Positions 12,001 to 23,721 of a stretch of 64,000 nucleotides of DNA are shown here, one piece after another. The DNA lies in assembly GCF_035083965.1 (NCBI RefSeq), contig NC_089722.1:29934958-29998957 (forward strand). The letters run 5' to 3'. The DNA is from Branchiostoma lanceolatum (Eukaryota > Chordata > Leptocardii > Amphioxiformes > Branchiostomatidae). A program made the translations under genes and the position numbers. Numbering within the stretch: the stretch's first letter is position 1; each line of letters begins with the position of its first letter. The notes beneath the pieces are model-generated. The model saw nothing but the letters and a program-made list of their open reading frames with translations, had not been told where the DNA came from and searched no databases.

Positions 12001-14969
12001 ATATCAAAGTTTGTATACTTCCAAAGTCCAGATCATTTCTAGGTTATGCCAAAATCTATGTATACACTCAAAACTGTTATTTACAACAACCTTCCCATGT
12101 ATTCATTTCAAACTTAAAAGTTTTAAATATGCTGTTGTTTTTTTCTTTTCTCTCAAAGTCAAAGTTGATTGTTTCATGACATTCCATATCTGTTAATATT
12201 GGACTTTCCTATTTTCATATTTCTAATCCCTAAATGTCGATAGACCAGAGCTAGAGATCTCTCAAACCCACTGTTTTTCAAAGTGGCCGATTTATGTAAC
12301 CCGGTTAGTAGTAGTAGTCCACTGTTTTCTGCTGCTTGAGTGGTCGAAACATCCTGCAGCCGCATTCAGTCTTTCTTCAGGTTAATGTAGGTTAAATCAA
12401 CATTCTTAGACATAGCACAATACTGTCTAATAGAAAGTAAACAACAGAACTGACCTTTCATAATGGCCTGTAGAGAGGCGATCTCTTCCTGACATTTCCG
12501 TCGGATCTCGTCCACCTCGTCCTGTTTGGTCGTCTCCAGGATCATGGCGGTGGTCTTCAGGTCGTCGACCTCTGTCTGTAGAGTCTGCACCTGTTTCTGT
12601 AGAGAGTCCACGGTCTGCTGGTATTCACCTCTCTTCTGATGCTCCTTTCTAAGCTCCTCTGTAACAGAGACAGGAATATCCAACACTGGTTATTTTTTCT
12701 TCTTCATTTGACAACGTAAAATATTACAAAAGTAGACAAATTAGACACAAATATACAGAACATGCAAATAAATAGATCCATTTCCAAACTCATGATGATG
12801 ATTTCCAAACTCAAGTGTGTTAGGCAAAAACAATGGTGGGCGATTCAACATTTTTATATGTAGATTTGATAACATTGTTATGTACATTGCTCTACGGTCT
12901 GACCTTCATTTTTGCCCAACGTGCCAAAGATTGGATAGAGGTCAATTGTCATGAAGATACAAGCACTAATTTGTTCCACACTTGAGGCATCGCCAAAAAC
13001 TTGTACAGAAGAAGAAGAAACAGATTGGGAAACAGACATATCCAGGACAATAAAGCTTGAAGGGCTATTAGTAACCCATTAGTTGTATTCATTGTATAGA
13101 AGAAAAGAGTCAATCTCGTAGATTTACATTGTACATTTGTACTATAATGCAACTGGTACAGTATAGCTAGCAGTTTGTAAATGATTAACTAGAAATTTCT
13201 GCCTTTAATATGATCAAACAGAGGGTATCTTTTTCATGTAAACATTACATGGCATTAAGTGGTTTCAACATGACATGCTTAAATTTCTATTTTGCTGCAG
13301 AGCCAGTTTTTGTTTCAGTTTATTCATTTTACCAGCCAGTGGTGGTCTTGAAAAAATCATATCACTGTCTATGTTGTTTTCTAACATGACTATCGAGCTG
13401 CAGTTCCAGTGAGGTTGTTGTGATGAATATATGCATGTGCCGAGTCTTAATTAGTCTGGGTCTGCCATGGGTTGTCTAACACTAACATTTACACATACAT
13501 GTACCTTCTAATTCTATGGAAAAACCTGGCACTTACAGTTCAAGTTTACAGAAAATTTAAGAAGACTTTATGTCTCATCCTAGTAGAGAATGTCACTTAC
13601 AGTTCTAAGCTAGGTACTCATTTTCACCCGAGTAAAGTGGGGAAGTAGATTGTAACTGCCTTTCCCAAGGGCACAACATTGCAATTGGGGCCTGCTACTA
13701 GTAGGGATTTTGAACCTTAAGCTTTAAGTCAGCAATGCTAACCACAAGACCACCTTGCCACTTTGGACCTTTAAAGGCAGACTAAAATTAATTTCGTAAA
13801 GCATACTGCATTATGTTAAATATACCACTAAGACCAGTTCTCACTTGTTTTACACTAGTCCATCATAGATTAAAGTTTTACAACATTTCGGAGTCCAACG
13901 GCCGTGACGTCAGAATCCGATAGAATCCATCAGAATCCAACTGTTACGATCGATGCGTGTTCTATAGAATAGATTCTGGGGCCAAGTCGGATTTTGACGG
14001 ATTCTGACGGATTCTGACGTCACGGTCTTTGGACTCATTGAGTATTACGGGCACCAGGCCGCAAATTTGAAATGTTGTAAAAAGGCTAATCTATGATGGA
14101 CTAGTGTAAAACAAGTCAGAACTGGTCTTAGTGGTATATTTAACATAATGCAGTATGCTTTACGAAATTAAGTTTATTCTGCCTTTTACATACTCATCTG
14201 CCTTTCCTCAAACAAGGGACCTCACATTAAATGCCCCGTCCAAAGGACATGAATACCAGTAAAGTGCATATGGGTATACGAGTAACGTTCAACCCCAACG
14301 TAATAACAATTGGGCCACAGCACGCCATGCATACTGTACATCTGAGTTCTACAGCTTGCAGTACTGTTGATCAGGTGATACAGATTGCTTCCTTTTGAAC
14401 TTTAGAATGTCAACATTACAATGTGCCAGCAGCACCCTATCCAAGAAATCTAGAATCAATCACATCACTTCCTTGTAATCAAAAAGAGCGGTGTTGTTGT
14501 GTTTCATGCAGCTCGCTCTATTTCACAAGAGTTCTTTAGGGAAGGGAGTTAAGAAAAAAAGAAAACTTCCGAAAAAAACGATTCCCATTTTTCATCAACC
14601 CCCCCGGGCCGGTCCTACTGGCACCGCCCACATTTCCGATGATGACATCATAACTATCATGACCTGCAAAAACATCAACCACAACATGATTCACAAAATC
14701 TTAAAGATGCAAGGATAAAACCTTAAGGGAGGGAAGCATCATACCTTCTTTAGCGAGAAAAATCTCCTTGAATTTTCCTCTCTTCTGGGCAAAATCTTTT
14801 TCCATTTCATTTTTCTCTTTCTGCAGCTCCTCGACCCTCGAACGTAGAGAGTCGACGTCAACTGTAAATACACAAACAATTGTTTACCTTTGGTAAAAAC
14901 AACAAAATAGCAGATTAGAGTAGACGTTGAGAAGTGTTACTTACCGGTTTCAATGTCCTCTTGTTCCAT
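41..14969 (-). CDS. RABEP1: Rabaptin, Rab5 effector (5' part, runs off the left edge)
   Basis: Endosomal coiled-coil protein that binds active Rab5 and clathrin adaptors. Coding exons in order: 14945-14969, 14745-14861, 12455-12658, 11536-11677, 8127-8259, 6902-7018, 6353-6475, 5840-5975, 5170-5328, 4651-4751, 3926-4099, 2612-3499, 2024-2179, 1047-1371, 41-159. All phases agree, giving 973 codons so far. Family signatures seen: QKRGKFKEIFLAKE (exon 2), EEIASLQAIMK (exon 3), LRSVVMPMEKEI (exon 6), LNHYLEVEKSSRTDLEMYVA (exon 8), WELANDQFLESQRL (exon 9) and KRLVSDKEWEWLQQE (exon 15). EFGPFV at about residue 905 matches the adaptor-ear (GGA/gamma-ear) motif of human rabaptin-5. Exon 12 alone adds 296 codons that I do not recall from vertebrate rabaptins. 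Its donor is GTTGGT, weaker than the rest. The remaining C-terminal coiled coil lies outside the window. Identification is strong. Confidence 0.93.
363..560. mobile_element. TA-type MITE, diverged copy
   Basis: Begins TACTAAATGCATTTAAGTTC and ends GAACATTTCTGCATTTACAGTA. Internal words (TTCGCG, AAAATGGAGTGTTTGCCGTG) match the better copy at 39071-39254. Confidence 0.7.
1855..1968 (-). mobile_element. Fragment of the CAGGGCTGTCTCCAG element
   Basis: On the minus strand it reads CAGGACTGTCTCCAGTTTTA then CCCACTCATGCTTGGGAGCC. This matches the left half of the complete element at 55779-56003. Confidence 0.6.
2612..3499 (-). CDS. RABEP1: Rabaptin exon 12: large Ser/Pro-rich insertion
   Basis: This 888-nt, phase 0-0 exon encodes residues 478-773. 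It is rich in Ser, Pro and Lys and contains three related helical segments: QSKLETVKETFTPP (about 589-602), NSKLDSVKEKLSS (about 648-660) and QSGIDSVRDRLTSPP (about 697-711). Near its start KSVVLSKALSLPT is echoed by EAVVLAEALPSPS. It ends in an acidic stretch around ELDDDEMKANELL. The acceptor is a clean pyrimidine tract plus CAG; the donor is the weaker GTTGGT. Because the exon is symmetric it could be skipped without a frameshift. Its function is unknown. Confidence 0.75.
5571..5775 (+). mobile_element. tRNA-derived SINE-like unit in rabaptin intron 8
   Basis: Starts GTGGCAAGGTGCTCTTGTGG and carries a B-box match GGTTCGAATCC. The body has TTTGGGAAAGGCACCTAAAA and AATGAGTACCTAGG. The same words appear inverted at 13600-13760 and 11030-11430, so these are copies of one family. 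Confidence 0.6.
6065..6295. repeat. Tandem repeat, unit about 58 bp, in rabaptin intron 7
   Basis: Four imperfect copies of CAGCACCA(G/A)GGACATCA followed by AAATCATGTGCACAT and a T/C-rich spacer. Confidence 0.75.
7150..7812. repeat. Direct duplication of about 190 bp around an inserted segment
   Basis: Copies at 7150-7349 and 7621-7812 share GTTGGATATGATTGCACTGC, ACCCAACGAAAACCCTGGAA and AGAGAAATTGTTCTAGAT. Between them lies a segment starting TTAAAGGTGCCCTAAGC and containing GTGACGTCAAAATGTCCG, similar to one end of the TTAA foldbacks. In rabaptin intron 5. Confidence 0.7.
8265..8292. repeat. (CAA)n microsatellite at a rabaptin splice acceptor
   Basis: Nine CAA units lie immediately upstream (transcript sense) of exon 5, forming a (TTG)n polypyrimidine-like tract next to its CTACAG acceptor. 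Length changes could alter acceptor strength. Confidence 0.7.
8300..11030. other. Long AT-rich stretch of rabaptin intron 4
   Basis: Apart from a diverged TA-type MITE (10070-10275) and a short perfect hairpin, AACTGGATAAATTC with its inverse at 10869-10901, I see no structure and no convincing exon. Confidence 0.5.
10070..10275. mobile_element. TA-type MITE, diverged copy
   Basis: Shares TTGCGGTGGTCTTATGT, ACACGCTATTTTCTCC and terminal GGCATTTACAGTA with the 39071 family. Confidence 0.6.
11030..11430 (-). mobile_element. SINE-like unit, reverse orientation, rabaptin intron 4
   Basis: Read on the minus strand it has a tRNA-like head (GGCGTATCGGCTAGAACATT), a B-box-like AGTTCAATTCC, then GTGCCCTTGGGAAGGGCACT and a tail with TTGGTTCGGCATG-type sequence and a TTTA run. 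The tail words recur at 38262-38350. Confidence 0.55.
13600..13760 (-). mobile_element. SINE-like unit, reverse orientation, rabaptin intron 2
   Basis: Reverse copy of the 5571-5775 family: the minus strand reads GTGGCAAGGTGGTCTTGTGG, GTGCCCTTGGGAAAGGCA and AATGAGTACCTAGCTT. Confidence 0.6.
13772..14188. mobile_element. Foldback element with arms over 100 bp
   Basis: Left arm (13772-13870) and right arm (14088-14187) are inverse copies at roughly 95% identity, for example TTTCGTAAAGCATACTGCAT against ATGCAGTATGCTTTACGAAA. Pairing continues inwards through GTGACGTCAGAATCC. The loop holds repeated GGATTCTGACG. The ends (TTAAAGGCAG / CTGCCTTTTA) resemble the TTAA family at 33002. Confidence 0.8.
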
Positions 14970-15388
14970 GTTGTCTGGTTTTTGCCCGTTTTCGGTCTTT
15001 GTTCAGAGAAATATCGATTCGATTCCGTCTTTGTCGGCCATACTGGATGACTCTACTGCGCATGTTGTAATAGCCAGGGTATACCACTACAATATTTAGG
15101 TAAATTAAAAGTTATTATCCTTTTTAGAAAATTGCAACCTCTCAACATTTTCAAATTTATTGTAACAACGTGTATCAAAGTATTGTATTCATAATGAAAA
15201 GTTTCCTTTGGCAACTTTGATTATCTTTTTATTTGTATTTCTTGGTGTATATATGTATAAAATCTCCCCAAACGACTATGGTATAGTCCTATCAAAAGTG
15301 ATAGAAGAGAAGTATGCTAACAGCGAAAAGAAAACAAGATAGACATTGAGATTCCTCTTTTTTAGGTGAAAAACGTTTCGTTTTTCAG
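14970..15388. promoter_or_regulatory. Shared head-to-head promoter region, rabaptin / INO80B
   Basis: The two start codons diverge across only 419 bp, so both genes probably share one promoter region. I see no convincing TATA box at a fixed distance. The rabaptin side carries the short upstream ORF. For INO80B, the ATG is directly preceded by TTTTTCAG, so a non-coding first exon is possible. Confidence 0.5.
15003..15041 (-). promoter_or_regulatory. Upstream ORF in the presumed rabaptin 5' leader
   Basis: On the minus strand an ATG at 15041 opens a 12-codon reading frame (MADKDGIESIFL) ending in TGA at 15003-15005. That is 33 nt before the rabaptin ATG at 14969. If transcription starts upstream of 15041, ribosomes would meet this start first. 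The leader itself is inferred. Confidence 0.5.
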
Positions 15389-18300
15389 ATGGGGAAACGA
15401 AAGGACGCCGCTGTCGAAGATGAAGTTAAGAGAGGTACCAAGAAACGCTTCATTTTCTTCTCGGAGGGGAATTTGTGTAACGCTTCAGTACGAGGCTATG
15501 CTTTTTGACATGGGGAGGGGGGCTGTTGTCGTTTCAAAAAACGATTACTTACAAATGTGGTACATATTTTAGCAGAATCCCCAGTCGATGAGGGTGGCCA
15601 CAGGAAAAAGCACAAGAAGAAACATAAGAAGCACAAGAAGAAGGAATACACGGCCGAACTGTCGTCTGAGACCTGCACTAGTGACTCCACTGGACAACCT
15701 CAGCTCAAGCTCAAAATCAAGATAGGTCAGTAGAATATTTTTTCAGAAACAGTGTTTTTGATTTTCATCAACATTTAGAGCATTGAACTAACTCTATTTC
15801 TATGGTATTATCAACCATCATATGTTTCTGTGAATCTGTGTTTTATCACTTTACCTTCAAACTGGTATGGTAGCTATTTGGCACAAAATTTCGTTATGAC
15901 CTGGGAAAATGTTTCACCACTACAAGAAGCCGGACGTAAGTCTCTGATCCTGCATTGCACAAAAACACGAAAGCAATGCCGTCCGAATCAATTAAATAAG
16001 AAAAAATGGTTTAACCAAACGTGTGCTTCAGCCAGACGAGAACTGCAAAACCTGGCTAAGTTACTATCCAAAAATCCTTGAGACCCACATATTCGGGGCT
16101 CCTATTTTGTAAAGAAAAAAACAATACACCAAATTAATACGGAAAACAAGAAAGAATACAAAGAAAATATTTCTAAACAGTTAAACTCATTCTGCGGTAA
16201 CAACACTTTGGGCTTTTGGTCACTACTAAAAGAGTACAAATCTGATAATAAAACAGAAAATCACGATATGATCCCAGCTGAAAACCTACATGAGCACTTC
16301 AATAAGCTTTATGGTGAGGACCCAAACGAAACAGTTTCTAAACCACGTAGCAGTTTTGAAATGCATATAGAGAAAGAGCTATTGAAGTTAGAAAAAAATC
16401 TCGAAAATAACCCTTTGGACACTCCGATTAGTAAAAATGAAATCAAACAAGCAATCTCTAAACTTAAGAACGGCAAAGCCTCGGGTAGTGATCTCATTCG
16501 CAATGAGATGCTCAGATGCTCAGCGCACATCATTTTAGTACCATTAGTCAAACTTTTTGATCTATTCCTGTCTGCAGGATACTTTCCCCAGGAATGGTGC
16601 AAGAGCCACATTGTTGCACTACACAAAGGTGGTGCAAAAGACGACGCAAATAACTAGAGGGGAATTTCGGTGACAAGCTGCTTAGCCAAGCTATTCACCT
16701 CTGTTATAAATACAAGACTTACAACATATTTAGATGAATACAAACTAATCTCTCCTAACCAGGCAGGTTTTCGGAAAAACTTTGGTACAAACGACAACCT
16801 ATTTGTTATGGACTTCTTGATTGGTAAATATATATCCGGTAATAAACGGCTTTACGCCTGCTTCATAGATTTTAGAAAAGCGTTTGACTCCGTTTGGCGC
16901 GAGGGGCTCAGATTCAGGGGGGAACTTTAACAACGTAATCAAATGTATGTACGAAAAACCCAACACTTGCGTCAAAACGCCTTCCGGCCTAACACCACCT
17001 TTCGTCACTAATAAGGGTGTTAGGCAGGGCTGTAATTTAAGCCCTACACTTTTTAACTCATTCATCAACGATTTAGTGCAGGAGTTAGACCATATAGAAT
17101 GTTCACCACCCACTCTACATAACCTATTGGTATCTTGTTTGCTATATGCTGACGATGTCGTTTTATTTTCTGAATTCGATAAGGGATTACAGTGTGCCCT
17201 AGACAGACTAAATACGTTTTGTTCTAAATGGAAGCTGCAAGTTAACCTAAAGAAAACTAAAGTTATCATCTTCAACAAATCCGGACGATCCTTCCCAAAA
17301 CTAACTTTCTTGTTCGGACAGGACAAAATAGACATTGTTTCCTCATACTGCTACTTAGGCATTACAGTAACATCTTCAGGCAGCTTCTCTTTAGCCAAAA
17401 AACAACTGTCAAACAAAGCCCGTAAAGCCATATACAGCTTCAAATGTCTAACTCGCTCATCAGTTTCGCCCGATAGTTTACTGAGGATATTTGACTCATG
17501 TGTCAAACCCATCCTATTATATGGATGTGAAATTTGGGGTACCGAGAGACTGAACGACACGTCACCGATTGAAATTACACATAACCGTTTTTGCAAAAAC
17601 ATTCTTGGTGTTTCCAGGAACAGTAGTAATATAGCAAGTAGATCCGAATTAGGTAGACCCCCTCTGGACATTGAAATTTCTGTCCGTCTCATTAAGTACT
17701 GGTTACGCTTGACGCAATTGGACATCGCTACGCACCCATTGCAGAGAGACGCACTCCTATTTCAGCATAGCTCTGTTACACATACTAATAGCCGTAGAAA
17801 AACATTGTTACAGCGAGTTAAATAAATCCTTGATTGTAGCGGTTACTCATATCTCTTATACTCTGATAGCTCACTCTGTGACCCCAAATATGTATGTACT
17901 CTGATAAGGAACAGAATTTCTGATATGTATATCCAGACATTCCTTCATATTCTAAGTGCCGATACAGGTAAACTGAGATTTTATAAAACTTGTAAATCTG
18001 TATACACTAGAGAGAGGTACCTAGAACTTGCTGATTTTGAGTCGCGCTCGGCCATCAGCAAATTAAGAATTAGTGCTCACTCCCTAGAAGTAGAGAGAGG
18101 ACGATATAAGAGTTTACCAGTGTGCCAAAGAATTTGTAAATACTGTACGTCCAAGGCGGTGGAAGACGAAACACATTTTATTTCCAAGTGTATATTTAAC
18201 AGTGAAGAAAGAACCGAATTATTTAAACAAGTTATCACGAAATATCCCTACTTTTGCACATTCACGGATGAACAAAAAGCTACCTTTCTCTTGAAATCAC

Positions 18301-19371
18301 AGAACCCACAAATACTAGAAAAAGTGGGACTTTTCGTCTTCCACTGCTTCCAAAAAAAGAAGTCAAACCCAGCTAATTTAGATATAGCCAACAATTGTAT
18401 ATAGTACCAGTAACCTATTGTTACAGCAAAGTCAGACACAGTTTACTGACGCATGTATGTTTTTCCTATGTTTTTATCATGTATTTGCAATTAGCCCACG
18501 GGCATGAACTTGCAATAAACTTCTTCTTATAATTTGTGTTATCTTGAAAAATTGAGATTACATCAGAATTCCTGAACAGTGATATAAAGGAATATCTTGA
18601 AACCTGACAAGGGTTGTTGTTAATTAGGTCCACAGCAAAAGGAATAATTCAAAACAATCACACTACCAGTATTGTTTGAGGGATCCATATATATAATATA
18701 GGATGATTTGCTGCTATACATTACAATACACCCACATGACAAATTTGTACATGTACTTAATTTGTAGGTGGAATGACTCTAGGCACCAAGAACATCCCCA
18801 AGATTGCCACGCCTGAGGACAGCAGTGAGGGAGAAGCATCTAACTCTAAGCAGTGGGAAGGTACCAGGCTTCATGTTCATAGAGAATTAAACTGTTACGC
18901 TTGACTAGAAGTTGGTGAGAAACGTTCAGACAGCACCTGCCATCTTTCTTCAGCTCTGAATGGGTTGTCACATGACCTTGGAGCCAAAGGTCATACAGAT
19001 CATGTGATACGAGGGTGTTGTAGATGGGGAGGTGGTTGCAGCCTTGATTGCCGTTAAGGATGAGGATCTGATATGTAATGCCTCTTTAACCCTACGTTCA
19101 TCATCAATAAAGCCATCTACTCTCCCTATCAAAGGTGGTCTTCTGTTCTGGGTGGTGTCTCTGTGACTCATACATGCTTCATGTTGTTCCTTTTGCTACT
19201 TTCAAACATATGTTTTGCACGCTTTCAAACATGTATTTGAACAAATCCTGTCATAGCTTTGCCTCCAAATATTGCTGAAGTACTACAGTTAAATTGATTT
19301 GGATTAAGGTGGCTGCAAGAAGGATCTTGTCAGTTCACAGTAGGTTTTAGCCTTTGAGATTGATTGGTTGG

Positions 19372-19406
<35 letters not shown>

Positions 19407-21851
19407 GCAGATGAAGACAGTAACCAGCCTCCAGAGGCGGAGGGGGTCCAGCCTAGCATCACTCAGAAGGAGGCAGATGAGAAGGAGGAGGAGGAGTGGC
19501 TGGAGGCTCTGGAGAAAGGAGAGCTGGACGACAACGGAGAACTGAAGAAGATGAGGGACCCCACCCTCCTTACAGCCAGACAAAGGTACAACAATGCTCA
19601 TCCTGTTTATAGTGCAAGTTCCTTTATGCCCTTAAATGTTACAATGACAAATTTTATTTAAAGAAAGAAGAATATGCCATGGCACTTATTTATTTTTGTT
19701 CATGAGCGATTTCCAATAATGCCATACATTCCAATACAATAGTGCAAGTTTCTTTTAGAAATAGGTTTATGCCCTTAAATTTTGCATGATAACCAGCAAA
19801 TCTTATTCAAAGAAAAAAAAGCATCCTATGGGACTTTATTTTTGTTCATGAGCAAGTTCCAATAATGCCATGCATTCCAATGCAATGATATACATTCCAA
19901 TTCAATGATATATGTAGGAGAAACAATGCATTCCATACATGGTATAAATAAATCAGTCCCAAACATAACAAGAGTCCGTAGGACACAATTCTCCGTGAAG
20001 TATTTATAGTATGTACAAGTATTGACCCACACAAATTGCATCTCTGCTCAGTCCAAGTAGTGTTTTAGAGCAAGTAAAGAAAAAGTGTTTGTTTATCTTT
20101 TTCTTTCAATACAGGAGTGGTCAACCTGCTGAAAAGTATGTTTTTACAGCATGGCACAGATGGGATCTAGAAATTCCGGGAAAAGTCACAAAGTTAGATC
20201 TAGATGGCCCCTTTTCAATTATCAACGAACCATTCAGCCTTACAACTAAGATGTATCAGAAATCACAAATATGCAGTAAATCCTCTTTCCACAATTTATT
20301 TCAGGCCAGCCTGATCTATAGCTATCAAGCTATTTGCAATAAAAAAGGCTAATTTATATTATCGTAACATTTCACGAAGGTCAAAGGTCACCGGATCTAA
20401 CCACCCGGAAGTGACACTGGCGCGCGCACTTTTCTGAGAGATATTTCTCAACAATCTTTCATCCCCTGTGTAAACTTTTTACATTGTCACAGCCTCCGTA
20501 TTAAAAACTACAAGTGTGGTAAGTTTGAAGGTCCAGAGATTTGCCATTTTCACACTGTGCGTAAAAATACATCGTCCGTCCCGTGCGCACATACTGTATG
20601 CGAGTTGCGAGGGACACGGCATACTTTATACACAGACTGGAGCTCACTCGGCACATGTTCGCAGCTAAAACTCACAATTCCCGTTGCCGCATTGGTATGT
20701 AACTTGGTATATTGTTTGCTAGGTTGCGTGTGGTGATGCACGTTGTCTATTTTTCAATGTAACAGTGACTATACGATCACAGCAAGTAAGGAAGATTTAT
20801 ACCCCGTATCTGCCTGAAGTATTCCAGTCATGCATAACGGATTATAACATGGTCCCTATGGCAGGGCAGTGGGACATAGCATTAATTATAGGGGTGTAAT
20901 TACGATATTGGATTGACGTTTAAAGTAGTTATGGTGTAACAAAGCTATTGTGCATCCCCACGCCGAACCAGGCAAACGATATGCCAAGTGACACACCAAT
21001 GCGACAACGGGATCGTGAGTAATAGCTGCGAACGCGCAAACAAATGCATTCCCAATACTCCCAGAAGGAGGTCATCCTCCTTCCCGGAGTAAAAATGTGA
21101 GTATGTGTGTACATAAATGGCAAACAAAAGTCAGTTGGATTGATTACCAAGGTAGTGTCACATGTCCATACCATTATGTACTTGACTTTGCTACTTGAAT
21201 CCATTAAGAGACATTCTGTTATAAAAGATGATAGGTAAATGTAGATAACAAATACTGTAATTCAAAGGGTGGGCAAAGGGTGCATTGATAGATGTCAATT
21301 ATACAAATTAAAACCTAATCTGCTTTATTGATTGAATAGAGCTATAATTCCTTAACCATCAATTTTGTAACCCCTTCAGGGCGTTGAGGTACGGGACTCC
21401 TGAAGCCACTCAACATCTCCTGGAGCTACCCTCTGGATACAAACCTAAGGAAGAAACAGAAGAAATGATTCAGAAAAGGAGGCAGCGAGCCCAGAAACGG
21501 AGAATGCAGGCGGCCAAGAAGAACGAAGAAAGCAAGAAAAAGACAGTGGAGAGGCTACTGAAGAGAGAGGCAACAAAACAAAAGCAACAGAAAGCTAAAA
21601 CTCTTCGCAGTAAAGGTCATATCCCCATTGTGACTTATATCAACAGCCATGATAGAGTGACACTATCTTTCCCACCGGGTGTGACCTGCCCTTTGACCCC
21701 ACAGGTTGCGCCCCCACCTCCCAAACCTCAGCAGAAGTGCGGAGTGCCTGGCTGTACCAAACAGAAGAAATATTCTTGTTCTAAGACTGGTGTTCCTCTC
21801 TGTAGCTTGGAGTGTTACAGGAAGAACAAAAAGAGCCATGGTTTTGCATAA
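15389..21851 (+). CDS. INO80B: INO80 chromatin-remodelling complex subunit B
   Basis: Nuclear subunit of the INO80 remodeller (PAPA-1-like, with a zf-HIT finger). Exons 15389-15434, 15576-15725, 18768-18860, 19411-19585 and 21380-21851 join in frame to 311 residues. Landmarks in order: a Lys/His-rich run (KKHKKKHKKHKKK), PQLKLKIKIGGMTLGTK, DEDSN, the conserved WLEALEKGELDDNGELKK, LLTARQRA, a basic coiled segment of the PAPA-1 type, SFPPGV, and a C-terminal HIT finger with CGVPGC, KYSCSKTG, LCSLECY and a final histidine. Order and motifs match vertebrate INO80B. Intron 2 (3 kb) is filled mainly by a LINE, and intron 4 holds a local duplication. The gene is divergent from rabaptin. Confidence 0.93.
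15880..18530 (+). mobile_element. 5'-truncated, inactive non-LTR retrotransposon (LINE) in INO80B intron 2
   Basis: Same-strand LINE remnant. The reading frame enters at about 15884 within the linker between endonuclease and reverse transcriptase (KKWFNQTC..RRELQNLAK). It continues through the RT domain: KNGKASGSDLIRNEML, QAGFR, a catalytic YADDVVLF box near 17145 and YCYLGI. It ends in a Cys/His region (CKYC...THFISKC) near 18135-18190. It is dead: in-frame stops follow LSKNP (about 16079) and DDANN (about 16655), there is a rearranged segment near 16900-16925, and another break near 17822. The endonuclease is missing. The 3' end carries AATAAA near 18514 without a long poly-A. The exact clade is not assigned. 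Confidence 0.85.
19611..19885. repeat. Tandem duplication of about 140 bp in INO80B intron 4
   Basis: Two diverged direct copies (about 19611-19740 and 19742-19885) share TAGTGCAAGTT, ATGCCCTTAAAT, TTTTTGTTCATGAGC and CCAATAATGCCAT in the same order. No coding role is seen. Confidence 0.6.
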
Positions 21852-23721
21852 GGACAACAGTATTTGTAGAGTTACTTCTCATATCAACATGAATCTAATA
21901 AGAGATGATAATTTTGTATATACTCATTCATAGTGGCAGTGTACTAAAGCACATCATTAAGCACACTTTTGGTGTGAAGCTGTCAGACTTTTAGTCTTTG
22001 TATCTCAAAATATAACTTGTTGCGGAGCTCGTACAAGAGAGCTTGTACAACTGTGTGTCTGTAGTTATTATGGACGTATCAAGTATCAGAAAACACAGTA
22101 TGATGTTTGTTTTTCATCCTGTCAGACATGTTACATTTAGCACAGCAGCAACGTCAAAGAGCAAGACTTGTGTCTTCTATAGAAAAGAAAACAAATGTTT
22201 TAGTTTAATCAGTTCTCAAGGCATATGAAATATTCTCAAGGGTACAATTATATGCATATAAGATGACTTGCTGTTTGAAGAGTTGTTCATTGTAGAACGT
22301 GTTACCTACCTTTATCAAAATATACAAGAAATATCATATTATCATTATCCATAAATGATTTGTATGGAAGGTTAACCTGCCACATCGTCTACCAATATGG
22401 GAAGACAAAAAGTATGCATTCTACTTTCCTTCTATAATATTTATTTATTTATGTTTTCTTTAAACAGGGTAGGCGCACTCAGTGCTAAACACACTGCTTT
22501 TCAGGCGTGCTATGTACAGAACAACATAACAGACTGAATAACATAACAAGGAAATAACATAAACTAATGAACAAAAAGTAACCAAAATAATGATATATAC
22601 ACAACCGAAAAAACATCTCAGCAAAACGCTACCAACCCCCACCAGTAATGCCCTACAGCATTCTTGGCCCTGGTGCTGAAAGCTTTATTGTTGGGTCTCG
22701 ATCTGTAGAAAATAGAATTTCTAGTGATCTTCCTAACGGCCTGTTTTCACATCATAGAAACAACATGCAACTGGACTTATTTTAGAACTATCTAGAACTT
22801 TAAAACGTTTGAACGCTTCTCTAAAACAGTACTAGAATCGGTATTAACATTTGCATTAAGAATACAAGGCCGTACGGGTTACGTTTAGAGGGTAAACGTG
22901 CTCCCTAGTGCTACAAATATGCAGACCTATTATCACAGCAACGGCTTGAGTATGGAACCGATATTAGATAGAATTCCTGGTCTTAATGATGTCAAGTAAG
23001 CCACAGGTGCTGTTCTCTCATACAATTATTTATTCATAACAGTGAAGAAAGGAAGTGTGTGAAAATGTTGATCGTTCAAAACGTAAATATGTTGGATTGA
23101 ATGTTAGCTAGTGGAAAATCAAAGACCTATTCCACAGAAACTGTTTGAATCAATGCCCTTTGCATATTTCTCCATGTTGTCGGCTGACGTGTACGCCGTA
23201 GACCAAGAGGATAGAATAAGGATGCCATTCCCTAGATTTCTCAATTTCTTTGACTTGAAATTGAAAAGCAGCCGCTGGAATGTCACTTTGGAAATAGTAT
23301 AGGTAGAAATGCTACTTTCTACGGAGTCACAACTGTTGAAAATTCAGCACCAGGGCCATGCGTGCACGAATAGCTTAAATATAACAACGTTTGAAAGATC
23401 CAACATAACGTATGTCGTCATCAGTCCAATTTGCGCGAAAGCAAATGACTAATGCATAACATACAACTTGCGTGGGTGGCTACGACAACTCTTCGTGCAT
23501 TAAAACATGACAAACGTAGACAACAGAATGTCAGGTAAGCAGTTCTGATTTGAGTCGAGAAAACCCCTCACTTGTGTCTAGACTTTTAAGACACATCTGT
23601 CTGCGGTGTATCTGTTTCTCTCGTTTATTCAAGTCGTCTTTGTGGATATTCAACCTCGTTGCGACACAGCGCAAGCGTCTGAAAATAAGTTTTGTAAGAG
23701 GCGGCTGGTTATCGAGGTGTC
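21852..23721. other. Intergenic, INO80B 3' flank to LRR receptor promoter
   Basis: Holds the INO80B 3' UTR and the upstream region of the receptor gene, both on the plus strand. The stretch 22440-22870 is A-rich and repeat-like but I could not place it in a family. No convincing exon is seen. Confidence 0.5.

Noticed and set aside
20089-20352. 87-codon frame in INO80B intron 4
   Set aside because: INO80B exons 4 and 5 join perfectly without it. No family resemblance.
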